Shown piece after piece: positions 1-12,005 of a DNA stretch of 64,000 nt. A program made the position numbers and the translations under genes. The stretch is from positions 236,084 through 300,083 of the forward strand of contig CALSFV010000351.1 of NCBI GenBank assembly GCA_943737045.1, given 5' to 3'. Origin of the DNA: Parapristionchus giblindavisi (Eukaryota; Nematoda; Chromadorea; Rhabditida; Diplogasteridae). A model generated the notes under the pieces. That model saw only the letters and a program-made list of their open reading frames with translations. It was not told where the DNA came from and ran no database searches. Position 1 is the first letter of the stretch, and each line of letters begins with the position of its first letter.

Positions 1-455
1 GTCGTACCCTCGGGGAGGAGTTCCCAGTACTCGACTCCCGGTACCGAATACCAGATGCACAACATCACTTTTTGATGGTGAAAATCGGGTTTGGGGGCAT
101 CTGCTCGATATTCGCGCTCACCGAACCGCAGTCTCATTGGCTCTTTGTAATCGTAGGGCACCCACTTTTCATCACCGGTTATAACGTTGACCAGCCAAAC
201 AAGCCGGCGACGTAGAGTTAGAAAAGTCTTTGCCATGTCCAGTCGGCGATCCTTGTCGAAGTCGGCTAGGACGTGGGGTAGACATCTTCCCTATTTTCAC
301 TTATTTCCGAGAACGTGAAGGCCATGTACCACAGTGCTCTGGCTGACCCCAAGTGCCCTTGCAATATGACCGGTATCGGGATACCGATCAGCCCTTTCCT
401 ATTGGAGCAATCGATCGAGATCCACCTCCGGTAGGCGACTGGGTTAATCTTCATT
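1..455 (-). pseudogene. mariner-family transposase fragment, interrupted, cut by window start
   Basis: Read on the minus strand, one frame gives mariner transposase landmarks in the right order: a helix-turn-helix part with IARALGVSQSTVVHGL (about 310-375), then DFDKDRRLDMAK, then the signature VTGDEKWV (about 160-186), then KVMLCIWYSV and YWELLPEG close to base 1. These match the DD34D mariner/SETMAR class, in which TGDEKWV holds the first catalytic aspartate. The frame has in-frame stops near 313-325 and again near 400 and 440, so it is not translatable as it stands. The catalytic C-terminal half would lie before the window. It is a dead copy, not a host gene. Confidence 0.8.
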
Positions 456-979
456 TTCGAGGGAAAAGTCCTGTTTCTCGAATTTGAAGGCTCACTTTCT
501 CACCGCTATTGCGTGAGGCACATGTGAGGGGTACACCTCTGCTAGGCGATGTTGAAAGTCAGGGCGTTTCAAGCCCGAGAGGGAGAGGAATAAAATAACG
601 TTGTGAATGTGAATTCCGTCGGGGGCGAAATTGTGCGGTTTTCTCGCCTGGAGGACACGCGGGAAGTGAATCGAAAACAACCCTAGGATATTCGAGGGAC
701 AGCCTATCTAGTGTATACAGCATGGATGCTGGCAATAACAACAAAGCAAGAACGAGGCGACTGAAGTTGGGACTAAAAAACGAGCGTTACTTATGAATTC
801 ACCTAATAACTAGCGCGGACTACGTTCACGCCTGAAGAGAGTCTTGCGCATATTAACTTAAATTTAAATATAAATTAATAGTTGGGATAGAGCTGCCCTC
901 CATCACAAGCTTATGGTGTTTCGGCTGCAATCCTTATGCTTTCCTTATGCTTCACCTATTCTAGCCGCAGTACCGTAAC
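456..979. other. no gene recognised
   Basis: This stretch is probably the continuation of the decayed mariner copy or its 5' flank. Short open frames exist on the minus strand but show no recognisable domain, splice pattern or codon preference. Confidence 0.4.
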
Positions 980-1371
980 GCATATCTATACTGAAGTCAT
1001 CCCCTATTATATCTCACTGTCCTTGTCTACTAGAGAGTGTTCACCGTAAGTAGAGCCAAATCAACCATGGGGTAGACATTCAAAAGAACACTCCAAGCTA
1101 ATTTAAAGCTCCACTTTGACAATACTCTCTCGTAGACAGAGAAAGCGAGAGAGCATTGTCAGAGCGGAGAGTTTAAAATGATTAATTAATTTATAAATCC
1201 ATCAGAAGCATGAAATGAAGAAAATGAGCAGAAGGGAATTCGCTTTCACGAATTCGATATTGTTCGCACAACCAACTGTTGATTTCATGCTATACCCTTG
1301 TCATACATTTTACGGATTTCGTAGATTGGCTGATCGGAAGAAATTTCAACATGAAATAGCACAAAAATGCA
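980..1371. repeat. copy of a dispersed composite repeat (ACTAGAGAGTGTT module plus hairpin)
   Basis: The block contains CTGAAGTCATCC, ACTAGAGAGTGTTC, a hairpin with CTCTCGTAGACAGAGAAAGCGAG and the tail ATGAAGAAAATGAGCAGAAG. The same order of blocks recurs near 6650-6960, 7120-7495, 9780-10188 and 36830-37330, so this is a multi-copy repeat. The short ORF in its tail recurs with it and is not taken as a gene. Confidence 0.65.
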
Positions 1372-1375
1372 TTAT

Positions 1376-3342
1376 CACGCGTGTCGCGCAAGGATCGATA
1401 CAACTACCGGACAATGAAAAAATGAAAATTTGATATGAATCATTTTAGGATAGCCCTCACAGTACCGGAGAACATAGCGTTTCGATTTTTTGTCTAAGAT
1501 TAATTTCCACGAAGATAGACGCCGTTGACTGTCGGAATCTGTGGAAAAGTCGTGACTTTCACCCGTTATCACTCGCTTTGGAATGAGAATAGCGAAAATA
1601 TCACAGAGACATAAATTGCAGAAAATTTTCAGGAGAATCGAAATAACACAAGCAGAAATTACAAAATTGATTTTTCATCAACTTATGTGGCGGGAAGCTG
1701 ACGTTTGCACCACATATCTATTTAACAATTTTTTATTGGTTCAGATGATAGATAATTTGATTTTACATCGAATGATGTATGGTTATGCGGGTCAAATCAC
1801 GGCCGCAATATGAGTTTTTCCCAAAAAACGAGTCTGAAATCCCGGACTTAGCCGATTTCTCGCTCGCGAGATGGAAGGATCACTTTGATCTACCCACTCG
1901 TCTCTCGCTGATCAATGATTTACCAACTTTTATTTTTGTTTTACGTGTTTTCAAGTGTTTTCGACAGGTTTCCCTGTTTCATATTGCTGATTCCTGAATA
2001 TATTTTGTCTCGAGTATGTGCTACTTCTCTGTCAATCGACCATCTCTCCATGAGAAGGGACCAAGGCTCAAGGGAGTCGATCTGGAGAAGGACTATTCTT
2101 AAATGTTGTCTTAACTCGATTTATCGAAGGAGATGCTCGTTTGTGGAACGGCTGGATGCAAGAGGAGATTCAGATGTTAATGGAATCAAGTCACAGAGGA
2201 GTCTCATCCCTCCCCAGAGAGCGTGTCCTAGATTCATGACACGGAAATTGGCAAATGAGAAGAATCCCGATCAGTCGTATGCCTTCTCTTACGACCAACT
2301 TCCTTCTGAGAAGCAGTTGACATCTTTCTTCTCTCGACTTGAGAAGAGTAGAATAAATGATGAGTAACCAACCTCGCTATGTACTGTAGTGATATTAGCA
2401 ATGGTCTTCATTTCAGGATCATCAACGAAATCGAGGAAGAAGAGCACTAGAAACACTCGATCGAGCACTGCTTCCACTACGAAGAACACTCGTAAGCGGA
2501 GAAGAAACGAGTCGGAAGAGGATTCAGAGATATGACGTCTTTGAGGGGGTGGATGAGGAAGAGTATGAAGATGAATTTAATGAGATAATTACTGATAAAC
2601 AGGATGGGGAGGATTTTCTTCGGGAGACTATCGAGGCCGGAATTGACTCCATCTTTGATAAATAGATTGTTTCTTGTTCGTATTTATACTGTTTATGTAG
2701 TAATTTATTCTTTGAATTATGTTTTAGTTATGATTTTTTTATTTATTTCTACGCTTTTTTTTCAAGTTCAATGCACAGAAATACCCAAAATATCGTTGAT
2801 CAGCGAGAAACGAGTGGGTAGATCAAAGTGATCCTTCCATCTTGCGAGCGAGAAATCGGCTAAGTCCGGGATTTCAGACTCGTTTTTTGGGAAAAACTCA
2901 TATTGCGGCCGTGATTTGACCCCCATAACCATACATCATTCGATGTAAAATCAAAATATCTATCATCTGAACCAATAAAAAATTGTTAAATAGTTATGTG
3001 GTGCAAACTTCAGCTCCCCGCCACATAAGTTGATGAAAAATCAATTTTGTAATTTCTGATTGTGTTATTTCGATTCTACTGAAAATTTTCTACAATTTAT
3101 GTCTATGTGATATGTTCGCTATTCTCATTCCAAAGCGAGTTATAACGGGTGAAAGTCACGACTTTTCCACAGATTCCGACAGTCAACGGCGTCTATCTTC
3201 GTGGAAATTGATCTTAGACAAAAAATCGGAACGCTATCTTTTCCGTCACTACCAGGGCTATCAAAAAATAGTAAATATCATAGCGGTTAAATTTTGTCCG
3301 GACACCCCACGATTTTGTCTCGATCCTTACGCGACACGCGTG
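1376..3342. mobile_element. 1.97-kb inverted-repeat element with 4-bp target duplication TTAT
   Basis: The ends are inverted copies of CACGCGTGTCGCG (left) and CGCGACACGCGTG (right). The inverted arms extend about 450 bp inwards (1440-1886 against 2830-3260). The related repeat copy at about 10180-10200 lacks the element and reads straight through GCATTATTCAATGTC, which makes it an empty site. Comparing the two shows that TTAT flanks both ends. The middle (1890-2830) is unique and holds a decayed ORF. The superfamily is not clear; a 4-bp duplication fits several. Confidence 0.75.
2417..2665 (+). pseudogene. candidate last exon of a gene carried inside the 1.97-kb element
   Basis: An intron-like end (TTCATTTCAG) at 2411-2416 precedes 82 open codons ending in TAG. 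The C-terminal half is acidic and protein-like, with FEGVDEEEYEDEFNEI and FLRETIEAGIDSIFDK. A second frame in the same stretch gives a basic, nuclear-signal-like tail (KRRRNESEEDSEI) that stops exactly where the acidic frame becomes convincing. A one-base loss near 2535 could therefore have split one basic-then-acidic protein. Upstream, 2220-2360 has open frame YAFSYDQLPSEKQL and a possible donor. No family recognised. It may be a captured host gene or an element-encoded protein. Confidence 0.3.
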
Positions 3343-3346
3343 TTAT

Positions 3347-6101
3347 ACAATGTCAAAAACTCATGATAATCGTACTTGAAACGTCAAGTATCGGAAGAAT
3401 TCCTACTTTCCTGAGTCAAGAGGCAGGAGTGGCCCACCATGCCCATCAGAGCCTACTCTTGATGATCATCGGCTCGAAACATCTTCAATTGCAAACGATC
3501 TCTATGATTCGTCGTTGCGATCGTCACGAATAACAACGCCGCACTAATATCAAAATCGTCGTTCCTGATCAACGATCTAGTGGTCAACGTTGTCTTGATG
3601 TGCACTGACAATGAAGATTGTGAGATGGAGACTGTGAGAGTGTGCGCGAAACGAGATAGTCAGGCCACGAAAGTTCTTTCGAGATGTGGTGACACTTTGA
3701 ATATGGACTTTATATATGGTCTAGACGTAAATGTTATCCATGCATGTTTCCAGTTTGTAAATGTACTCTGACTATAGTCCCACTCACTGACATTTGGTAA
3801 GTGGACGATTAGTTAGTTGGGTTTTTTAAAAAGTCTCACCCCAAGCTAATTCTACTCGCCGCATTGGCAATCCACCCTCGCAGTTAAAGAAAGCGATAGA
3901 GTATGGCCAGATCGGAGAGTTTCAAATTAGCGTCGCCTTAGGAAATATAGGTGAGGGAGAGGAGAGAGATCGGCAGGCGCCGCCCTCTCTCCTTACTCTC
4001 GGTTGCTCTCTTGATTGTGGGATGGTGACCTCCCTCTTCCCTTCTGTAGGAGATTCTTTGTAATGGGACACGCTAGATATATAATTGACCTTTTTTTCCA
4101 CATCTGATTCACGGTAATTAGATCGGGAACACATAATAGCCTGCTTGGGATTAGGAAGCGCTAGGTTACGTTAGCTTGCGGTGTCGCTTTAAGGAAATCA
4201 CACTATTAATCGATTGGTCAGTCAGATCGAGTGTGATATCGAGATGATACTTGTAAATTATTTATTGCATACGAAATATTTAAAACAATCAATGAATCGA
4301 TATTTTTTAAAATTTAACGAAAGAAACGAGAGAGGACGAATACAGAACAACTATTGGAATTTGTCTCGATAAGCATTGCACTTTTCCTATTATAAAATAC
4401 TAAAAATAAATAATATTATTAAAAATTTTACTGTTATTATAACACAAAAAAAAATATTGCTAAATAAGAAAACCCGTCAAAATATATTGCGTGAAGAATT
4501 CCAATGACATGGTTTCTAATATTATTATTAATTTAAATAATTAAATTTTTATTATTAATCATAGATAATATCGATTAGTGCGTCTCGTCCTAGCCCAAGA
4601 TGCGTCATCTTAGTCATATCGCAGGAGGGCAGACAGAACTTTCCCGTGCCACAGTTCCGCGTCCGATCGCACCATCTAAATTAGGATACGTCGCCAATGC
4701 AAAATTTGCATTAAATAGGAAAATGTCGACGCCGTTGGACGCACTCATCGCACCACTCACTTCTTGCTGCAGCACACCAGACGAGATCCACACTCTGTGT
4801 CCAGGGCGCATTCGTCCTTCATAGCCGCTGAAACGATATATGATCTTTGATCTATGATCCCTTATGTTTGATCTTTGATCTTTGTTATCTTTTCTCTGAT
4901 CTTTGATCTCTGATATCTAATCTTTGATCTTTGATCTTACCTCTAGCTTGATCCATTTCGACCCGCACTGGTTTATGTCGGATGTTCTCTTTGGTGTATT
5001 CGTATATCAGACGTGTCTGAGGAAAATGTCGCGTATCCCTGTTGAAAGAATTGAATTGTATTGTATTTACAGGAAAATATCCGTTTAGTTGCAGCTCTTC
5101 GAGTTGGTCTCTCACTGCCCATATGTAAGAGAGGTATTTTTAATATTTCTTAAAATATTTTTTCGTGTTCGTTTTTTTTCGTTTTTTCGACCCTCAGACG
5201 AAAAATTGTTCGACCGAAAAATTTTTCGTCTTCATCGGAAATTTTTCGAGTTTTTCACTAGCTATTCTAGGAGTTCAAAACCAACGAAATATAGGGAAAA
5301 CGGGATGTTCAACTACAAAAAAAAGGTATTTTCGAAAGAAATTCAATACTTTTTTCATACTGTATGTTTTCCACTAGAGAAATGATCGAGTTCTTGCTGT
5401 ATTTTTACTTTTTCTGAATCGCTGACGACTGTTTTTTTCCATATAATTTCAAGCCATATTCACGAACATCTAGCAGGGAAAATTCATGTGAAAAAATTCC
5501 CTCCCTGGAAGTATGGTAGTGGGGAGATTTTTCTCTACTGCGGAAACCATCCTGACCGACAATCGTAGTCGCCTCTCTCATTCCTCTTTCGAATCTCTGA
5601 TTTTTCTCAATGTCAATATTCCTCTCATAAGTTTCGTTTGAGGTGAAGTTGTGTCGAATTTACGTTTCTTATAGTTTCTTCCTCTTCCATATTTTGCCTA
5701 AATAAGTTTTCTGGATGCATCTAATAAAGAATGACTTTCGAGCTCAACGATTTCAACATTAAGAATTGCTTTAACAGTAAAACTGGATTTTTTTTCGTTT
5801 TTTTCGATTTTTTCGAATTTTTTTCGAGGTTTTGAAACGAAAATTTTTCGTTTTCGAATTTTTTTCGTCCGATCATGTTCGCCCATCCCTGACTGGTTCC
5901 GAATTCTTGGTTCCAAATTCCTGGTAGTACCACGAATTTGGAACCAAGAATTCGGAACCAGTATATTTGAAACGAAGGAGTAGAGCCATTATTTTGGGAA
6001 ACTAAATTGATTATCCATTGTCGCGCAAACAGCGCCAATATTTATCTTTGAGTCAACAAATTTACACGTTTAAATTAGCATATGCCCTTTCGTTCGAGAG
6101 C
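3347..6101. repeat. segmental duplication, copy 1
   Basis: The stretch from the end of the 1.97-kb element to about 6101 is repeated, nearly base for base and in the same order, at 10189-13957. Shared landmarks are the GATCTTT runs, the ATGCGTCATCTTAGTC block, the palindromic GGTTCCGAATTC block and the final CGTTCGAGAGC. The copies differ by small indels, and copy 2 carries a 996-bp insertion. No gene was recognised inside; short ORFs occur in both copies but have no domain and no splice context. Confidence 0.85.
4855..4945. repeat. GATCTTT heptamer run
   Basis: Imperfect tandem copies of the heptamer TTTGATC. The same run lies at 12715-12775 in the duplicate. Further runs occur at 7043-7067, 23634-23660, 27252-27290, 34611-34627, 39844-39857, 43092-43110 and 50320-50337. 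Confidence 0.8.
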
Positions 6102-7495
6102 ATTATTCAAGGTCAAAGACTCGTGATAATCGTACTTTGTCTACGTCTCTACTAGATGTATTGTCATAGTGGAGATTCAAATTAGCACCTTCCAAGGAGC
6201 ACCTCAAGCTTATTTCCACTTTGTGAGAATATCAAAAACTGAGTATGACGAGAGATGAGAGTTTAAGGGAACACCCCAAGCTAATTTTAAAGCTCTGGCA
6301 ATGATCTTTCGCTTGTCTTCTGACCCGTCGCTCTGTTCAATGTCGTGTTCAGATAAAAAATCCAATATGTGTTCCGCTAGTCCATCGTTACATTTGCCTT
6401 ACGTGCATACGCCGTAACCCCCTCCGCCGATTCTCCGTCGTTAGGGCGTAGGTTACGGCGCAGGCAAGTAAGGCAAATCCAACGATGCCTAATGCAATAA
6501 TATAACCTTGTCATAATTGCGAATCGATGGTAAGGTTAGATTGGGTTAAAACACAAGGGGGGTGACGTCACATGTGTCGGATAGATCTCTGGCAAACGAC
6601 CTACGCTTGTGACGTCACGTTTGTCGGCAAATGGTTTGTCATCCTTCATGGATATTTATACTGAAGTCTTCCTCTATTATCTCTCACTGCCCTTGTCTAC
6701 TAGAGAGTGTTCCCCGTGAGTAGAGCGGCATCAACCGTGCGGTAGGCGTTTAACTGAGTACCCATGGTAATTTTACGCTTCGCTCTGGCTCTGTCTATTC
6801 TCTCGTAGAGTCTCGACACTCTCTTCCTTTCTTTGTTTAAACAAGTTGTCAGAGCGGAATGTAAAAATAGCTCGTTGTGCGCCTTTAAAGTTATCTTGAG
6901 GCACTTCACTCCTACTCTCGTATTGACTTCGATATTCTCACTGTTGATTTTATGTTTAACACTTTCATATATTCGTAGGTTATAGTATTTTCACTGATTC
7001 GTACAATCCTACACCAGTGGTAAACGTGGCGTCACATACGTAGGGGGATCTTTGATCTTTGATCTTTGGCAAACGGCCTATATTTGTGACGTTACGTTTC
7101 TCGGCAAACGGTTTGTCATCGTTCATGGATATCTGTATACTGAAGTCATCCTCTATTATATCTCACTGTGCTTGTCTACTAGAGAGTGTTCCCCGTAAGT
7201 AGAGCCAAATCAACAATGGGGTAGGCATTCAAAAGAACACTCCAAGCTAATTTAAAGCTCCGCTTTGACAATACTCTCTCATAGACAGAGAAAGCGAGAG
7301 AGCATTGTCAGAGCGGAGAGTTTAAAATGATTAATTAATTTATAAATCCATCAGAAGCATGAAATGACGAAAATGAGCAGAAGGGAATTCGCTTTCACGA
7401 ATTCGATATTGTTCGCACAACCAACTGTTGATTTCATGTTATACCCTTGTCATACATTTTATGGATTTCGTAGTTTGGCTGATCGGAAGAAGTTT
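6102..7495. repeat. composite of dispersed repeats, no gene seen
   Basis: Two further copies of the ACTAGAGAGTGTT module (about 6650 and 7165) are joined by blocks with GTGACGTCAC (6549 and 6610) and by an imperfect hairpin at about 6394-6487. No open frame with splice sites or a recognisable domain is seen. Confidence 0.5.
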
Positions 7496-8547
7496 GCACA
7501 TTGACATACCCAAAAATACATTATTCAAGGGCAAAGACCCATGATGATCGTACTTTGGCTACTTCTCTACTAAGGTAAAGGTAAATGTACAACCCGTTGT
7601 TCAAGGCACACGAAGTCCTGCGGGTGATCACTGCTAGGCGATCACCCGCAGGACTTATTGTTCGCACACCCCACTGTTGATTTCATGTTTACTAATTGTC
7701 ATACATCTTAAGGGCTTAAGGGTTTCCTACTGATTTTGGAGAAGTTTCGGCATGAAAATGCACAAAAATGCATTATTAAAGGTCAAAGACTCATGATAAT
7801 CGTACTTTCTCTACTTGTCTACTAGAAGTATTGCCAAAGCGGAGATCCAAATTAGCATTGTAAAGACCTTCCAAGGAGCACTCCCAGCTGGTTTGAACCT
7901 ATCCACTTTGTGAGAAGATAAAAAACTGAGTATGGTCAGAGATGAGAGTTTAAGGGAACACCCCGAGCTAATTTTAAAGCTCTGCCAATGCTCTCTCGTT
8001 TCATTTGCGTACGAGACAGGGGGGCACATTGACATACCCAAAAATACATTATTCAAGGGCAAAGACCCATGATGATCGTACTTTGGCTACTTCTCTACTA
8101 AGGTAAAGGTAAAGGTACAACCCGTTGTTTAAAGCACACGAAGTCCTGCGGGTGATCACTGCTAGGCGATCACCCGCAGGACTTATTGTTCGCACACCCC
8201 ACTGTTGATTTCATGTTTACTAATTGTCATACATCTTAAGGGCTTAAGGGTTTCCTACTGATTTTGGAGAAGTTTCGGCATGAAAATGCACAAAAATGCA
8301 TTATTAAAGGTCAAAGACTCATGATAATCGTACTTTCTCTACTTGTCTACTAGAAGTATTGCCAAAGCGGAGATCCAAATTAGCATTGTAAAGACCTTCC
8401 AAGGAGCACTCCCAGCTGGTTTGAACCTATCCACTTTGTGAGAAGATAAAAAACTGAGTATGGTCAGAGATGAGAGTTTAAGGGAACACCCCGAGCTAAT
8501 TTTAAAGCTCTGCCAATGCTCTCTCGTTTCATTTGCGTACGAGACAG
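7496..8547. repeat. 528-bp tandem duplication, two units
   Basis: The block starting GCACATTGACATACCC at 7496 starts again at 8024. Both units end in TTTGCGTACGAGACAG (8019 and 8547), giving a constant 528-bp shift. Each unit contains a hairpin built on GTCCTGCGGGTGATC and its complement. The second unit ends at the TA into which the next mobile element is inserted. Minus-strand ORFs here are identical in both units and end in the repeat, so they are not called genes. Confidence 0.85.
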
Positions 8548-8549
8548 TA

Positions 8550-9466
8550 CAGGGTGTACAAAAAGTATTGTTACACGAATAAATCCATGTATCTTCCTCA
8601 AAAACCATCATAGAGAATTCAAACAGGGCATAGTATTTACCACTTATCATAGCAACATAACAATGAATGGTCACACGATCTGGCCTCCATTGACCGCGAT
8701 GACGCCTCTGATATTATGAGGGACAAAGTCGATGTTGGGCCGCTGGTAGGGGATGCCGACTTTCTCCAATGATTTTTTAAGGACTTCTCGGTCTTCAACA
8801 GCCATAACACGAGGATAATAGCCCAGCCTCCTCAGCAAGCGGATGCCAGTGGAGGAACCATCTCTTGCATTGTCTACCCCCAATCAGTGATGATTTTAGT
8901 TGGAGTGTGCTTGACGGTCCCCGTGTGCTCGTGGATCTGTGTACTAAGTGGATCTGGTGTACTAAGTCAGGATGATTTTCGAGAAGGCCCTTGTCCCATG
9001 GTCCTTCTCCCACTTCAATGGGGTTCACTGGAACTTCTAGCAGGATTCAGCGCCTGGTCATTCGGAAAAAGTGACCCAGACATGGTGCCGCACCCATATG
9101 TCCGACTTCATCTTAACTCCATAATGATCCTACAACTCCTCCGACCTGAACCCCTGAACTTCAACGTCTAGGTAATATTGTAGAGGGAGTCCTGCTCTAC
9201 CCACCATAAATACCGCAAGTCTCTTAAGAAGGGCTTGGAAAAGACATGGAAGAAAGTCGGCATCCCCTACCAGCGGCCCATCATCGACTTTGTCCCTCAT
9301 CATCTCAGAGGCGTCATCGCGGCCAATGTAGGCCAGATCGTGTGATCATTCATTGTTATGTTGCTATGGTTAGTGATAAATACTGCGCCCTGTTTGAATT
9401 GTCTATGATGGATTTTGAGGAAGATACATGGATTTATTCGTGTAACAATACTTTTTGGACACCCTG
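8550..9466. mobile_element. Tc1/mariner-like element with two inverted transposase C-termini
   Basis: The element begins CAGGGTGTACAAAAAG and ends CTTTTTGGACACCCTG, with TA on both sides. Inverted arms reach about 280 bp inwards. Each arm carries the C-terminal end of a Tc1-type transposase. The left arm on the minus strand (8671-8883) contains VLKKSLEKVGIPYQRP and ends RGVIAVNGGQIV-stop. The right arm on the plus strand (about 9250-9344) contains KKVGIPYQRPIIDF and ends VGQIV-stop. The spacing resembles the LKKSL...IAAxGGHIE end of Tc1 transposases. No complete catalytic core was found, so the copy is non-autonomous. It sits in the loop of a hairpin repeat. Confidence 0.75.
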
Positions 9467-9699
9467 TATTGACAGAGCGGAGAGTAACATTAGCTCGTGG
9501 TGCGCCTTAAAAGCTAACTTGAGGTACTTCTTTCCTTCTTCCTTATCGAATTCGATATTGTCAGATACTTCAATGTTGATTGTATGTTTCACACTTTTCA
9601 TATATTCTTAGGATATCATGGTTTCACTGATTCATTTGGCTTGTCCGAAGCCGGAAACAATTGATGAATGGCAAACACCTGTGACGATCTGAGGCCGCA

Positions 9700-10188
9700 T
9701 AAACGAATGTCCACAAACGTGACGTCAGGAGATCTCTTCCAAACGTCTTACGCTTGTGACGTCACGTTTGTCGGTAAACGGTTTGTCATACTTCATGGAA
9801 ATCTATGCTGAAGTCATCCTCTATTATCTCTCACTGCCCTTGTCTTCTAGAGAGTATTACCCGTGAGTAGAGCCACAATACCATGTGGTAGGCGTTTAAC
9901 TGAACAACCCTAGAGAATTCTACGCTCCGTACTGGCAATACTCTCTCGTAGACAAAGAAAGCGAGAGAGCATTGTCAGAGCGGAGAGTAAAATGATTTAT
10001 ATATTTTTATGATCATCAGAAGTAGCAATGAAGAAAATGAGCAGAAGGGAGTTAGCTTTCACGAATTCGATATTGCTCGTACACCCCACTGTTGATTTCA
10101 TGCTATACCCTTGTCATACATTTTACGGATTTCGTAGATTGGCTGATCGGAAGAAATTTCAACATGAAATAGCACAAAAATGCATTAT
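9700..10188. repeat. dispersed composite repeat copy; serves as empty site for the 1.97-kb element
   Basis: It carries the same modules as 980-1371 (GACGTCAC block, ACTAGAGAGTATT module, hairpin 9930-9990, ATGAAGAAAATGAGC tail) and runs directly into segmental duplication copy 2. It has no insertion at the position where copy 1 has the 1.97-kb element. Confidence 0.65.
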
Positions 10189-11009
10189 TCAATGTCAAAA
10201 ACTCATGATAATCGTACTTGAAACGTCAAGTATCGGAAGAATTCCTACTTTCCTGAGTCAAGAGGCAGGAGTGGCCCACCATGCACATCAGAGCCTACTC
10301 TTGATAAATGTGTTAAAAATTGTAAAAAAACTGTAACTGTTTTATTTATGCTCAGTGGATAGTCGGCATGATCATCGGCTCGAAAAATCTTCAATTGCAA
10401 ACGATTCGTCGTTGCGATCGTTACGAATAACAAAAACTAAGATCAAAATCGTCGTTCCTGATCAACGATCTAGTGATCGACGTTGGCTTGATGTGTACTG
10501 GCAATTGTGAGAGTGTGCGCGAATCGAAAGAGTCAGGTAACGAAGGTTCTTTCAAGGCGTGGTGACACTTTATATATGGACTTTATATATGTTCTCGACG
10601 TAAATGTTATCCATGCATGTTTCCAGTTTGTAAATGTACTCTGACTATAGTCCCACTCACTGACATTTGGTAAGTGGACGATTAGTTAGTTGGGTTTTTT
10701 TTAAAGTCGCACCCCAAGCTAATTCTACTCGCTGCATTGGCAATCCACCCTCGCAGTTAAAGAAAGCGATAGAGTATGGCCAGAGCGGAGAGTTTCAAAT
10801 TAGCGTCGCCTTAGGAAATATAGGCGAGGGCGAGGAGAGAGATCGGCAGGCGCCGCCCTCTCTCCTTACTCTCGGTTGCTCTCTTGATTGTGGGATGGTG
10901 ACCTCCCTCTTCCCCTCTGTAGGAGATTCTTTGTAATGGGACACGCTAGATATATAATTGACCCATGTTTCCACATCTGATTCACGCTAGTTAGATTGGG
11001 AACACATAA

Positions 11010-12005
11010 GAGGCCGTTTGCGTAAAAGTCGAACAAGGGTTGGCACAGGCCAAAAATTTTAATACCCTCAAAACTTGTGTACAGGGGTTATCGACCTCGC
11101 TGATGAATATGTGCATAGTCATTTTGGCTCTAGAGGTCCCGCAACGCCTGGGCGTGATTACGGTATAATCACGTTTTCCATCCGTTCTCGGTCCATGGTA
11201 AAGCTAGAGGTATGAAAATTGGGCTCCTGGGACAGAATTCGATGGTGATGATGGCTGTCTACTTCATTTGTTTCGAAAATTTTCCAAAAGGTCGATTATT
11301 GGAAATTTTGATTGAGACGGTTGCGAGCCTAGCGAGTATGACAGTTCGAACCGGCGTGACGAGAGGATTCCAACGATGCATTTTGAGCCCTTATCTCCGT
11401 CGAGAAAGCTTTCATTGGCTCGATATAATGATCTGCGTCAGCATCAGGAGTTGTTTACGTCTCAATTCCGCGCGCTCCCTCGCCACTCTCTCATTTCCGC
11501 ACGCTCTCTCGCCACTCCCGTGAGTGCGAGATAGCGTGCGGAATTGAGAGAGTAGTCTTGCAAGGCGCGCATCATTATATCGAGCCAATGAAAGCTTTCT
11601 CGACGGAGATAAGGGCTCAAAATACATTGTTGGAATCCTCTCGTCACGCCGGTTCGAACTGTCATACTCGCTAGGCTCGCAACCGTCTCAATCAAAATTT
11701 CCAATTGTCGACCTTTGGAATATTTTCAAAACAAATGAAGTAGACAGCCATCATCGCCATCGAATTCTGTCCCAGGAGCCCAATTTTCATACCTCTAGCT
11801 CTCTACCATGGACCGAGAACGGATTGAAAACGTGATGCTACCGTAATCCCGCCCAGGCGTTGCGGGACCACAGGAGCCAAAATGATTATTCACATCTTCA
11901 TCAGCGAGGTCGATAACCCCTGTACACAAGTTTTTAGGGTATTAAAATTTTTGGCCTGTGCCAACCCCTCCACCAGATTTGTCCGACTCTTACACAAACG
12001 GCCTC
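11010..12005. mobile_element. 996-bp palindromic element, target duplication ATAA
   Basis: The ends are GAGGCCGTTTG and CAAACGGCCTC. Almost the whole element is two inverted arms of about 490 bp meeting near 11515. Copy 1 of the segmental duplication reads ACACATAATAGCC (about 4131-4140), while here the same site is ACACATAA-element-ATAATAGCC, which proves insertion and a 4-bp ATAA duplication. No transposase ORF is apparent; mirrored short ORFs only reflect the palindrome. It is a non-autonomous foldback MITE. Confidence 0.85.

Noticed and set aside
7811..8674. Conserved minus-strand ORF occurring twice
   Set aside because: The two copies are the two units of a 528-bp tandem duplication, and one runs into a transposon end. 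No domain seen.
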